Source: Marinobacter salicampi (lineage in GTDB: Bacteria > Pseudomonadota > Gammaproteobacteria > Pseudomonadales > Oleiphilaceae). Taken from it: a DNA stretch of 64,000 bases. Shown here one piece after another: positions 55,203 to 62,408 of the stretch. Within the stretch, counting starts at the first letter, position 1. Every line of letters begins with the position of its first letter. Made by a program: the position numbers and the translations under genes. Where the stretch lies: the NCBI RefSeq assembly GCF_011074795.1, contig NZ_JAAMPF010000019.1:23234-87233 (forward strand), written 5' to 3'. Below the pieces are notes generated by a model. It was not told where the DNA came from. It ran no database searches and saw only the letters and a list, made by a program, of their open reading frames with translations.

Positions 55203-55285
55203 TGCTAGCGCCAGCCAGCATGCGCGGCCAGGGAATGGAGGCGAAGCCGCAATCGCCATGTAGTGGGCGTCGCCGTGACTGGCCT
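55203..55285 (-). repeat. attC-like site interrupted by IS remnant
   Basis: TGCTAGCGCCAGCC ... GTGACTGGCC. The usual GTTA end is missing, and DNA leading into an IS110-type transposase fragment follows. Confidence 0.5.
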
Positions 55286-55488
55286 TGTATGGATAATTTC
55301 TGCCGTGCTTGGGTAAATTGAGGCCCACCCCCAGTCGCCGCTGGGGGCCTTCATGCAGCAGCTCGATGTTGGCAGGCTCCTCATTTGAGAGACCGGTAAG
55401 AAGTGCGTAGCGCTGCACGACTATCAAGCGATAACTCTTACAGTCATCGGGGCCTCGAGCCCGTATAGCAAGGCAGAGTCAGCTTATT

Positions 55489-55614
55489 ATGAACCCCACA
55501 GAAATCCAAACCTCAGTTAATATCGGTGTCGATGTCGGTAAAGCCAACCTAGATATCGCTCTCCATCCTTCCGGACAGTTTTATTACAAACCCGCACATT
55601 TCAGCTGGCATTAA
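55489..55614 (+). pseudogene. IS110/IS1111-type transposase N-terminal fragment
   Basis: Forty-one codons encode MNPTEIQTSVNIGVDVGKAN then LDIALHPSGQF, the DEDD-motif start of IS110/IS1111 transposases (GVDVGKA.LDIA), followed by an early TAA. The remaining 300 or so residues are missing. The 200 bp before it (55286-55488) carry no supported gene and may be the IS left end with its non-coding RNA. It is the only plus-strand gene remnant in the array. Confidence 0.7.
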
Positions 55615-55623
55615 ACCATCAAA

Positions 55624-56313
55624 TCACAACATCTTCTTGAGCTGCCCATACTCGCCGGCGGTTCGAAGCACCAGGGTGATGTCACTGTCGTTCCGGTTGC
55701 GGAAGAACCAGCCATGGTTGCCGGTAAACGCGGCGACAAGTTCGCCTTCGTCCTCAGGCACGCCACGGCCTTTTTCATAGGAGATCGACTGGCCGCTGCC
55801 GTCGCCGTGGGTATCAAAATTGATGGGGCCTCCTTCAGATTCCCAGGAAAAACGGGCGACCGCGCCTTCTTCCATGGTGAGCTTGTACTCGGTGCCTTCT
55901 CCTGGCGTGAGCACGATGCGCACTTCATCGTTCCACTGCGATTCCGCCGGTGCCGGTTCTTTTGCCGGTTGTTCCTCAACGGTTGCGACCTCAGGTTCCG
56001 GGGCTGCTTCCGCGACAGGCTCAGTAGCAGCGGGTTCTGCTGCTTCAGGTGCCTGCTGCTTAACCGGGGAGGGCGCAGCTACCACCTGGGCTGCCTCGTC
56101 TGCGGCGGCTTCTTCGGCAAGCTGTTCCTTGATCTCGCCCATTTCTGTGAGCCCCAGTATTCGGCCCACGCCAGTCGGGTCGAGGGCATATTCAGCGGGC
56201 ATGACCACGGTAACCAGCAGAACCAGGGCCACGATGGCTGCAAGGACGGTGGATCGGATCAGCTTCGCGGTGCTGGGCAATTCTGCATGGCTTGGACTAT
56301 CGGTGTTGTACAT
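55624..56313 (-). CDS. Membrane-anchored periplasmic protein of the HupE/UreJ operon
   Basis: A 229-residue protein with one N-terminal membrane helix (VLAAIVALVLLVTVVM), a long Ala/Pro/Glu-rich linker (about 70-130), and a beta-rich C-terminal domain (VRIVLTPGEGTEYKLTMEEG, NHGWFFRNRNDSDITLVLRTAG). It matches the 'transmembrane anchor protein' found after HupE/UreJ genes. Function is not known. It is the last gene of a three-gene operon and starts 15 bp after the HupE/UreJ gene. The codon use is host-like and richer in GC than the cassettes around it. Confidence 0.72.
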   Translation of the reverse strand: MYNTDSPSHAELPSTAKLIRSTVLAAIVALVLLVTVVMPAEYALDPTGVGRILGLTEMGEIKEQLAEEAAADEAAQVVAAPSPVKQQAPEAAEPAATEPVAEAAPEPEVATVEEQPAKEPAPAESQWNDEVRIVLTPGEGTEYKLTMEEGAVARFSWESEGGPINFDTHGDGSGQSISYEKGRGVPEDEGELVAAFTGNHGWFFRNRNDSDITLVLRTAGEYGQLKKML

Positions 56314-56328
56314 AGTGAATCTCCAGAA

Positions 56329-57063
56329 TCAGGCGACGAAGTAACCGGTTAGCTGGTAACCGAAGAGCAGGAAGCCTGCACTCATCATGGTGACGTTAGC
56401 GGTGTAGGCGTGGCGATAGAAGCTGCCTGTTTTACGCCAGAAACTGATGGCAATCAGGATCATGGCCAGGGCGATCAGCTGTCCGATTTCCACTCCGACG
56501 TTGAAGGCGAGAAGGTTGGGTATCAGCCCATCCGGCGAAATGTCGTATTCGATGATTTTGGTGGACAGGCCAAAGCCGTGGAACAACCCGAATATGAGCG
56601 TCGCGGCCTTGGTATTGGGCTGGAATCCGAACCAGCGCTGGTAGGCGCCGACGTTGTCGAGGGCCTTGTATACGATAGAGAGCCCGATAATCGCATCAAT
56701 GAGGTAGCTGTTGATGCCGACGTTGAAGTACACACCCAGCAGCATCGTGGTGGAATGCCCCAGCGCAAACAGGGTCACATAGATCGCGATGTGCTTCATT
56801 TTATAGAGGAAGAAGATTACCCCCAGCAGGAACAGCAGGTGGTCATAACCGGTGACCATGTGCTTGGCGCCGAGGTAGATGAACGCAATAAGGTTTGCGC
56901 CGGTAATTTCCTGGATGTATCCCTTGTCACCCTGGGCGACCGCGTGGGCCAGAAGATCTGTACTCAGGCCCATCAGGCAGAGTGTCAGGAGTAGCCAGAA
57001 GAGACGACGGCTACCGTCCGCCAAGGGCGAACTTCGGCAACCGTCAAGCAAGCTTGACAACAT
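56329..57063 (-). CDS. HupE/UreJ family metal permease
   Basis: A 244-residue membrane protein with about seven helices. LGAKHMVTGYDHLLFLLGVIFFL and ALGHSTTMLLGVYFNVGIN hold the His/Asp pattern of the HupE/UreJ family, best known for nickel or cobalt uptake; this divergent branch also travels with metal-resistance genes. The neighbour upstream is a His-rich secreted protein, supporting a role with a divalent metal. No hydrogenase or urease gene is near. GGAG precedes the ATG. Confidence 0.82.
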   Translation of the reverse strand: MLSSLLDGCRSSPLADGSRRLFWLLLTLCLMGLSTDLLAHAVAQGDKGYIQEITGANLIAFIYLGAKHMVTGYDHLLFLLGVIFFLYKMKHIAIYVTLFALGHSTTMLLGVYFNVGINSYLIDAIIGLSIVYKALDNVGAYQRWFGFQPNTKAATLIFGLFHGFGLSTKIIEYDISPDGLIPNLLAFNVGVEIGQLIALAMILIAISFWRKTGSFYRHAYTANVTMMSAGFLLFGYQLTGYFVA

Positions 57064-57113
57064 AAAGGCTCCAAAATTGAATTTGTTTTCATGGACCGCG
57101 TCAGCGGCCGGAA

Positions 57114-57494
57114 TCAGCTAGGGAGGCGTGCTTTGGGGGGGCGTTCAAGGCGGAAACTTAAACCCCGGGGAGAGTCACCGGCAAAGGGAACGGGTTGCCG
57201 GAGCGCAGTGTAGCTCTGGGTAATAAGCGGAACCGCCAGCTGGTCGAGGGTCTCGTGGGTATGATTGCCGGCGTCGTGATGAAGGGCAGCGTCTGGCTCT
57301 TCATCAAAATCATGGCTATGCCCGTGCCCATGGTGACCATCGTAATGGTCGTTGAGTTCCGGCCAGGAATCGCTTCCCAGCCCGGCCACGCCATGAGATA
57401 AAGCCTCCCCAGCCACCGATAGGGACACGGTTGCCAGTGCGAACAGCATGATGAGCGCGGGCAGCAGTCTCTTTTGATGAAGGGCAAAAATCAT
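57114..57494 (-). CDS. Secreted His-rich metal-binding protein
   Basis: A 126-residue protein with a signal peptide (LLPALIMLFALATVSLSVAGEALS) and a His/Asp cluster HYDGHHGHGHSHDFDEEPDA with further His residues in ALHHDAGNHTHE. It probably binds zinc, nickel or copper in the periplasm. It is the first gene of the HupE/UreJ operon. Confidence 0.75.
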   Translation of the reverse strand: MIFALHQKRLLPALIMLFALATVSLSVAGEALSHGVAGLGSDSWPELNDHYDGHHGHGHSHDFDEEPDAALHHDAGNHTHETLDQLAVPLITQSYTALRQPVPFAGDSPRGLSFRLERPPKARLPS

Positions 57495-57579
57495 CAGTCT
57501 CAGTGCGCCGATCCGGTGGTTTTAAACAGGGGATAACTTCTACAGCGGCAACGATAACATCCCGCCGGGGTGGCAGGCA

Positions 57580-57864
57580 TTAAACCCAGTAAATGATCAG
57601 GTTTACCAAACGCACTCGTGTATGGTCAAAAACCCATGGAAACGCTGTGGTGCGCCAGGTCTGACGCCTTCTCATATAGAGCTGCGTAAACAGTGCTTTC
57701 TCTGGTAAAGGTGAGTAAAACCAGGCTGCCTGGATTTCCTTCGGCTTGATCCAACTCGAGCAAAGTATCGATTCTTCAGACTGTTCAATTAACGAAGCCA
57801 GTAATGCTAGATGATCCCCGTGCTTCGAATTCAAATGGCGTTGCTTGACCGCAGGGGAGTCCAT
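57580..57864 (-). CDS. Unrecognised, probably broken cassette ORF
   Basis: A 94-residue frame. The N-terminal half (LNSKHGDHLALLASLIEQSE, ESILCSSWIK) resembles the start of phospholipase-D-type or helicase-linked domains, but the second half has no family resemblance, suggesting a frameshifted or cut gene. It sits between the HupE/UreJ block and an attC. The 85 bp to its left (57495-57579) hold nothing recognisable. Confidence 0.35.
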   Translation of the reverse strand: MDSPAVKQRHLNSKHGDHLALLASLIEQSEESILCSSWIKPKEIQAAWFYSPLPEKALFTQLYMRRRQTWRTTAFPWVFDHTRVRLVNLIIYWV

Positions 57865-57870
57865 GTGGCC

Positions 57871-57944
57871 GATAATAAGCGTCGGTCCGACAGGGGCGTC
57901 CGGTGGAGGCCGCAGGCCGGAACGAACTTAATTGATGTGTTAAG
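57871..57944 (-). repeat. attC-like site
   Basis: GATAATAAGCGTCGG ... GATGTGTTAAG, 74 bp, with the GCGTCCGGTGGAGGCCGCAG centre shared with 54182 and 60483. Confidence 0.65.
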
Positions 57945-58437
57945 TGGCTGGACATTCACCACCCCAAGTATCAGTTGGCACACTGGCTAGTTCGCTGGAA
58001 GCCGGGAATGCTTTCTTGAATGTGAAACTCTCTGCGGTTGGGCCATGCTCTCGCAAAATGCTCAGCTTTTGCGCCGCCTCTTCGATTGACGGAATGTGAT
58101 CGGCAGGCACCCACCAAAGCACCGTATATGCCTCTCCCATTTTCTGAAACCACTCTTTCTTGCGGCGCATTATCTCAACGTGGGCAGACCGGTAAACGTA
58201 ATTATGTAAAGCCTCGACCGAATCCCAGAGGGAAAGATTCACGATTTTATCGGAGCCGAAATAGTCAATGCCGGTAGCATCACCATCTTCGGTTTGTAGC
58301 CGCCAGACAAAACCGGGGGAGTTATCTGCCAGCGCATTGATTCGATCGAGATTCGCGACAAAATCCGAAAGCTGCGGCGAATCTATCGGTGCCAATAGCG
58401 TGGCAATGTTGAGTTGCGCAATATGATACTTGCTCAC
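57940..58437 (-). CDS. DUF3291 domain protein
   Basis: A 165-residue member of DUF3291, an ABM-like alpha/beta fold: YHIAQLNIATLLAPIDSPQL, NSPGFVWRLQTEDGDATGI, VNLSLWDSVEALHNYVYRSAH and TVLWWVPADHIPSIEEAAQKL. No activity is established for the family. The stop codon lies in the attC core. Confidence 0.82.
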   Translation of the reverse strand: MSKYHIAQLNIATLLAPIDSPQLSDFVANLDRINALADNSPGFVWRLQTEDGDATGIDYFGSDKIVNLSLWDSVEALHNYVYRSAHVEIMRRKKEWFQKMGEAYTVLWWVPADHIPSIEEAAQKLSILREHGPTAESFTFKKAFPASSELASVPTDTWGGECPAT

Positions 58438-58455
58438 AGTTTCCTCCGTGAAAAC

Positions 58456-58489
58456 ACTTAACGCCCGGTCCCCTTAGCGCGGATTCAAT
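58456..58489 (-). repeat. Short or degenerate attC-like site
   Basis: CTTAACGCCCGGTCCCCTTAGCGC plus a few bases between the DUF3291 and rho-like genes. Only the outer cores are recognisable. Confidence 0.4.
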
Positions 58490-59456
58490 CGACGGGCGCC
58501 CCGGGAATGTTTTTCAGAAGCTCGGCATTTGTGGGGTACTTCTCAAGCAGCTCAACCAGTTTTTTTGTACCCTCTAGCGGTTTGAGACCGCTAAGCGCCC
58601 GGCGCAACGCTCTTATTTTGTCTAAATCTTTTGGATCTAACAGCAGCTCTTCACGGCGTGTACTGCTTTTCGAAATATCCAGCGCGGGGAAGATTCGCTG
58701 ATTCGCAACGTCTCTTGATAAAACCAGCTCCATGTTCCCCGTGCCCTTAAATTCCTCAAATATAACCTGGTCCATACGGCTGCCGGTATCAACCAAAACG
58801 GTTGCCAAAATGGTAAGCGAGCCGCCATTCTCAAGGTTTCGTGCAGCGCCAAACAGCCTCCGCGGGATCTCCATCGCTCGAGCATCAATCCCGCCAGTCA
58901 TAGTACGACCGCTGCTCTTTCGCTCCGCATTATGCACACGCGAAAGCCTCGTGAGAGAATCAATCACAATCATGACGTTGTGACCCTCGCCAGCTTGTTG
59001 GCGGGCGATATCAAGAAGCTCATCGGCAACGCGAACGTGATGAGCATAGCTTTCATCCGAAGAAGAAGCGTGTACCTCAGCCGGGACGCTGCGCTTAAAA
59101 TCAGTGACCTCTTCGGGCCGCTCATCTACCAATAACGCGTAAAGTTTAATCTCGGGATACGCCTTCCCCACCGCTTGGCAAATATCTTTTAAAATCGTCG
59201 ATTTTCCAGACCCCGGCGGTGCAACTATCAAACCTCGCTGCCCCATTCCGATCGGCGTGATCAAATCCATCGCACGCACCGTGAGTTTTTCTGAACCTGA
59301 CTCCAAGCGAATCCCCGGCGTTGGATTGATAACCACACCGTTTAAAAAACGTTTTTGTGAATCAGCCTCACCCTCAACCATAGCTTCGGCTTCCTCAGCC
59401 ACTGGTTTAGCGTCTTTATTGCGTTTCCGGGTTAAACCTAATGTCTTTCTCGTCAT
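58485..59456 (-). CDS. Short transcription terminator Rho paralogue in a cassette
   Basis: A 323-residue Rho-like hexameric ATPase. From about residue 40 it follows Rho closely: GLIVAPPGSGKST (Walker A, 75-87), LLVDERPEEVTDFKRSVPAE with the catalytic Glu, VMIVIDSLTRLSR (Walker B, 161-173), the Q-loop region HNAERKSSGRTMTGG and the R-loop EEFKGTGNMEL (234-244). The normal N-terminal domain of about 130 residues, which holds the primary RNA-binding OB fold, is absent; a charged 40-residue tail replaces it. Walker A is PGSGKS instead of PKAGKT. The Met at 59456 was chosen; a longer frame would read through the REPIN. It could be a partial terminator, an RNA/DNA translocase with another adaptor, or a dominant-negative of host Rho. 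Confidence 0.88.
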   Translation of the reverse strand: MTRKTLGLTRKRNKDAKPVAEEAEAMVEGEADSQKRFLNGVVINPTPGIRLESGSEKLTVRAMDLITPIGMGQRGLIVAPPGSGKSTILKDICQAVGKAYPEIKLYALLVDERPEEVTDFKRSVPAEVHASSSDESYAHHVRVADELLDIARQQAGEGHNVMIVIDSLTRLSRVHNAERKSSGRTMTGGIDARAMEIPRRLFGAARNLENGGSLTILATVLVDTGSRMDQVIFEEFKGTGNMELVLSRDVANQRIFPALDISKSSTRREELLLDPKDLDKIRALRRALSGLKPLEGTKKLVELLEKYPTNAELLKNIPGAPVD

Positions 59457-59503
59457 GGTTGTTGGATAGCTCTTGTTTGATAGATATTTTTCGAAATGAA
59501 TGC

Positions 59504-59567
59504 GAAAAACCCGGACAGAACTATTTTCGGCTGCTTTGCAGGCCATAAATAAATTTGTCCCGGCTTC
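59504..59567. repeat. REPIN-like inverted pair upstream of rho-like gene
   Basis: AAAAACCCGGACAGAACTAT and, facing it, CCATAAATAAATTTGTCCCGG around a 25-bp loop. It lies 48 bp before the rho-like start, between that gene and its attC, so it is within the 5' leader. Confidence 0.6.
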
Positions 59568-59580
59568 TCGATGCGACAAG

Positions 59581-59650
59581 CCCTAACGCCAAGCACAGGG
59601 GCGCCACGCCAGTGGCGTCCGGCGGCCGCGTACTGATGCGGCTTGTTAAA
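59581..59650 (-). repeat. attC-like site
   Basis: CCCTAACGCCAAGC ... GCGGCTTGTTAAA, 70 bp. Confidence 0.7.
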
Positions 59651-59660
59651 TAAGATAAAA

Positions 59661-60089
59661 TCAGATTCTCCACAAAAGGAGAGTAGTTATTATAAAACCG
59701 AACATTAATATAAATTTATGAAAATATCTCAAAACAGTCTTGGGTTTTGAGCCATCATTGGGCACTTTAGAGCTCCCCCCACTCCAGACAAAAATAAACT
59801 CTTCACCAAATTTTTTCCTTATTTCGGCTAGACATTTTTGTCTTTCTTTGATCGATTCAGAGAAACCTTTTATGAGCCAGATTCCAATAACCATCACGAT
59901 AAAGGCCAAGAGATTTAAGAAAGCAATCTCTATAGTAGATATGTCTCCAATCAATTTTTTTGATGAGACTATAGAGGCATAAATTACAGCCCCATAGTTC
60001 GTGATAGCCCATTGCTGGGCTTTAAATTCAGCAATTCTCGAACCGGTGAAATCATAAAGCATGATTAATTCTTGATTTTTCTCGCTCAT
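59661..60089 (-). CDS. Unknown membrane protein, AT-rich cassette
   Basis: A 142-residue protein with two or three hydrophobic helices (IEIAFLNLLAFIVMVIGIWLI; FHKFILMFGFIITTLLLW) and a central basic helix. The gene is far richer in A/T than its neighbours, a sign of recent origin elsewhere. No family was recognised. AGGAG precedes the ATG. Confidence 0.65.
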   Translation of the reverse strand: MSEKNQELIMLYDFTGSRIAEFKAQQWAITNYGAVIYASIVSSKKLIGDISTIEIAFLNLLAFIVMVIGIWLIKGFSESIKERQKCLAEIRKKFGEEFIFVWSGGSSKVPNDGSKPKTVLRYFHKFILMFGFIITTLLLWRI

Positions 60090-60116
60090 AACTCCTCTTT
60101 AGTTGAAACAAAGTAG

Positions 60117-60192
60117 ATTTAACGTTCGAACCCACGGGCAAGTTTGTAGCCGCGGAACGGCGGAGAAATGGTCCCGTGCAGTGGCTGGTTAT
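60117..60192 (-). repeat. attC-like site
   Basis: TTTAACGTTCGAACC ... GTGGCTGGTTATG, 76 bp, related to 63044 and 63426 (shared TTTGTAGCCGCG.A.CGG.GGAGAAA centre). Confidence 0.7.
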
Positions 60193-60452
60193 GTGTCTGT
60201 TTCACCGAGGCCTGAGTCAATGCCGATCAAAGCATCAATACCTTCCTCCCTGATGGTGGCCTGTACTTCTTCCAAGGCTGCGCGGTCTGTATCGAATTCG
60301 TCGTCCCATACCGTGGAAGTTCCAAACTCATCCACCACTTCTAAAAGCCAGCCACCTTTGTCGCCACGGTAAATTTCCACTTCGACGGTTTTGCCGTCAG
60401 CGGTCAGTTTCTGGCAGAGGGGGCTCATCTTGAGTTCAAAATCATCTTCCAT
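60189..60452 (-). CDS. Small hypothetical cassette protein
   Basis: An 87-residue acidic soluble protein (MEDDFELKMSPLCQKLTADG, VEVEIYRGDKGGWLLEVVDE). GGAGG nine bases before the ATG at 60452 fixes the start inside a longer frame. No family recognised; the pattern of short beta strands then a helix is seen. The stop lies in the attC core. Confidence 0.65.
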   Translation of the reverse strand: MEDDFELKMSPLCQKLTADGKTVEVEIYRGDKGGWLLEVVDEFGTSTVWDDEFDTDRAALEEVQATIREEGIDALIGIDSGLGETDT

Positions 60453-60482
60453 TACCGACCTCCAAGCTGGAATTTCTGTACA

Positions 60483-60578
60483 CATAACGCCGCCATAAAC
60501 GGCTGCCGAAGCAACGCGTAGACAGCCCGGTGGAGGCCGCGCTTTTTGCGGCCGTAACGAATTTGATGGCTTGGTTAG
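60483..60578 (-). repeat. attC-like site
   Basis: CATAACGCCGCCATAAACGG ... GGCTTGGTTAGG, 96 bp, with a GGCCGCGCTTTTTGCGGCC inner hairpin. Confidence 0.7.
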
Positions 60579-60982
60579 GGCATGTCATGCAGCGCCCCAC
60601 GGAACTTCTTGAATACGAACAGAATTAAGATCGTGCTAATAAGACAGATCACCCCCAGAGTTACTGAGATGTGGAAAAGCATAAGCACGATAGAGATACA
60701 GAAAACCAGCATTGTGAGTTGCGTCAAGAGTTGGACCCATCTCACTGACAATGCCTCGTCCACTTCTACCGCAGACCGTTGCTCTTCAAGAAACATCACA
60801 TGCACAAGTGTGAAGACGGTGAAAATCGGGAAACAAATACCAAAGCCCATGGCTGAGAAGAATAATGGAATAGAAGAGTCAATCGGCTGGCCTGTGCCCA
60901 GAATGGTCAGAAAAAAAGCGAGACAAACTCCTGCGAAGCCACCGTAGAGCCACTTGAGCTGTTCCGTCTTATATGTGCCCAC
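60575..60982 (-). CDS. Unknown four-helix membrane protein
   Basis: A 135-residue protein with four hydrophobic helices in two hairpins (FAGVCLAFFLTILG; IPLFFSAMGFGICFPIFTVFTL; LTMLVFCISIVLMLF; LGVICLISTILILFVF) and a charged loop in the middle. No family recognised. The stop lies in the attC core. Confidence 0.65.
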   Translation of the reverse strand: MGTYKTEQLKWLYGGFAGVCLAFFLTILGTGQPIDSSIPLFFSAMGFGICFPIFTVFTLVHVMFLEEQRSAVEVDEALSVRWVQLLTQLTMLVFCISIVLMLFHISVTLGVICLISTILILFVFKKFRGALHDMP

Positions 60983-60999
60983 GGATAAACTCCTTTCCC

Positions 61000-61074
61000 C
61001 TGACGCCCGCCATCACCGGTGACAAAACCGCAGCGCAGCGGAGGGTTTGGCATCCGGTGCATGGCCTGGTTAGC
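61000..61074 (-). repeat. attC-like site, CCGCCATCACCGG family
   Basis: CTGACGCCCGCCATCACC ... GCATGGCCTGGTTAGC, 75 bp; nearly identical to 61663 and 63935. Confidence 0.8.
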
Positions 61075-61346
61075 TATCGATCTTCATGCAAGCGACCTTC
61101 GACATACTTGTGGAGGATGCTGGCAACAAGTGTTTGGTATGGAATACCCTCGGCCAGAGCTTTCTTCTGAAGACCACGAAGATCCTTGGAAGAAAGCCTG
61201 ATATTGATACGGGCATCCTTCTTAAACATCGCCTCAGCATACTGTTGATGCCGTGCTTTCCTATCCTCACTATCTGGCGACCGCTGCAGCTCTCCCGCAT
61301 CAAATGCATCCAGAATTTCCTGCTCTTCTTTATCCCGCCTACTCAT
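61074..61346 (-). CDS. BrnA-like antitoxin 2
   Basis: A 90-residue paralogue of the antitoxin at 54589: acidic start (DKEEQEILDAFDAGEL) and the C-terminal NIRLSSKDLRGLQKKALAEG and PYQTLVASILHKYVEGRL. Its start overlaps the toxin stop by 4 bp. Separate copies usually neutralise only their own toxin. Confidence 0.82.
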   Translation of the reverse strand: MSRRDKEEQEILDAFDAGELQRSPDSEDRKARHQQYAEAMFKKDARINIRLSSKDLRGLQKKALAEGIPYQTLVASILHKYVEGRLHEDR

Positions 61347-61621
61347 TTTGGACCTCCCAAATAGGTTTTGGTTGCTTTCCTGCTCGGGATGATCGTTTTC
61401 AGAAAAACTTCATCCTCTGACTCCACAAAGGGCACCAAATACGCATACCCCTCTATCTCAATCACATGAATTTGTTGCCCTGGATATCGCTCCTGACTCG
61501 GATGCTCGAACGTATCCAGTATGCCTCCAACCGAGATATGCAAAACCACATCCTCGAAAGAGACGCTCCTTTCTGCTTGGAGAAGCTTATTCTTCTCTGG
61601 GTTCCATGTGATCGGTTTCAT
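61343..61621 (-). CDS. BrnT-like toxin 2
   Basis: A 92-residue paralogue of the toxin at 54893 (MKPITWNPEKNKLLQAERSV and FLKTIIPSRKATKTYLGG). The central part has diverged most. It leads the two-gene cassette. Confidence 0.82.
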   Translation of the reverse strand: MKPITWNPEKNKLLQAERSVSFEDVVLHISVGGILDTFEHPSQERYPGQQIHVIEIEGYAYLVPFVESEDEVFLKTIIPSRKATKTYLGGPK

Positions 61622-61662
61622 GGGTTAAAGAATAGCACATTGTGTGCTTTTTGTACTCAATA

Positions 61663-61732
61663 GCTAACGCCCGCCATCACCGGTGACAAAACCAGAGCGG
61701 AGGTTTTGGCATCCGGTGCATGGCCTGGTTAC
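61663..61732 (-). repeat. attC-like site, CCGCCATCACCGG family
   Basis: GCTAACGCCCGCCATCACC ... GCATGGCCTGGTTACA, 70 bp. Confidence 0.8.
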
Positions 61733-61744
61733 ACCTCACTTTGG

Positions 61745-62032
61745 TCAGTGAAGCTGACTAAAAACTTCCGGGTGTTGCTCAGCAATGCGCAGAAGCGCAA
61801 GCGCAGGACCCTGCGGTTCGCGCCGACCCTGTTCCCAATCCTGAAGGGTTCGCACACTCACGCCCATAAGGCCGGCAAATGCTGACTGCGACATGTGCAA
61901 TTTCAGCCTGATCTCTTTGGGCGGTGAAGGTTCTGAAAGCTCATGCGTTCGTAGAGCCAATTTACCCTTCTTGAACTGCTTGATTTCATTGATACCGTCA
62001 AGAATCTCTGCCCCAAGGTTCCTGTCACCCAT
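61745..62032 (-). CDS. HigA-type XRE antitoxin
   Basis: A 95-residue helix-turn-helix antitoxin: RLKLHMSQSAFAGLMGVSVRTLQ and DWEQGRREPQGPALALLRIA. It follows the toxin gene with an 8-bp overlap, the HigBA order. The relic at 52856 derives from a close relative. Confidence 0.87.
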   Translation of the reverse strand: MGDRNLGAEILDGINEIKQFKKGKLALRTHELSEPSPPKEIRLKLHMSQSAFAGLMGVSVRTLQDWEQGRREPQGPALALLRIAEQHPEVFSQLH

Positions 62033-62336
62033 TTTTGATTGCCTCCGCTATCTGCTTGAGCGTATGGCCAGGAATGCTGGCGCGCTCTGATTTACTGTAC
62101 AGCGTGAGCATCCATATCTCGTGGTCAGACTTCTTCCAGTAATAAATTGCTCTGATGCCACCGCTCTTTCCAGAACCCGCTGGTGCCCATCGAACCTTAC
62201 GAACGCCACCTGAGCCTTTGATTAGATCCCCGGCATCCGGCTTCTGCAAAAGGTAGGTTTGAAGCCCACGATATTCCTCATCCGTGAGGTAGTTCGGCAA
62301 TAGCTTGGTGAACGTTGAGGTTTCGATGAATAGCAT
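62025..62336 (-). CDS. HigB-type (RelE superfamily) toxin
   Basis: A 103-residue toxin: FIETSTFTKLLPNYLTDEEYRGLQ, GVRKVRWAPAGSGKSGGIRAIYYW and WMLTLYSKSE match the HigB2/RelE-like mRNA interferases that act on the ribosome. ATG at 62336 preferred over TTG two codons earlier. Confidence 0.86.
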   Translation of the reverse strand: MLFIETSTFTKLLPNYLTDEEYRGLQTYLLQKPDAGDLIKGSGGVRKVRWAPAGSGKSGGIRAIYYWKKSDHEIWMLTLYSKSERASIPGHTLKQIAEAIKNG

Positions 62337-62343
62337 TGCCAAA

Positions 62344-62408
62344 ATATACGGCGCTGCCGTACCAGCGTCAAGGCCAGATCAGTGACGCGTATTGTTATGC
62401 ACTGTTAA
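62344..62408 (-). repeat. Degenerate attC-like site
   Basis: ATATACGGCGCTGCCG ... GCACTGTTAAA. The GTTAA end is good, the other core is not canonical. Confidence 0.4.

Noticed and set aside
55191..55427. A 78-codon minus-strand frame upstream of the transposase remnant
   Set aside because: It covers attC and IS end DNA and matches no protein family; more likely non-coding.
56329..57063. HupE/UreJ as part of a hydrogenase or urease cluster
   Set aside because: No hydrogenase, urease or maturation gene is in the window; the His-rich and anchor neighbours fit a stand-alone metal operon.
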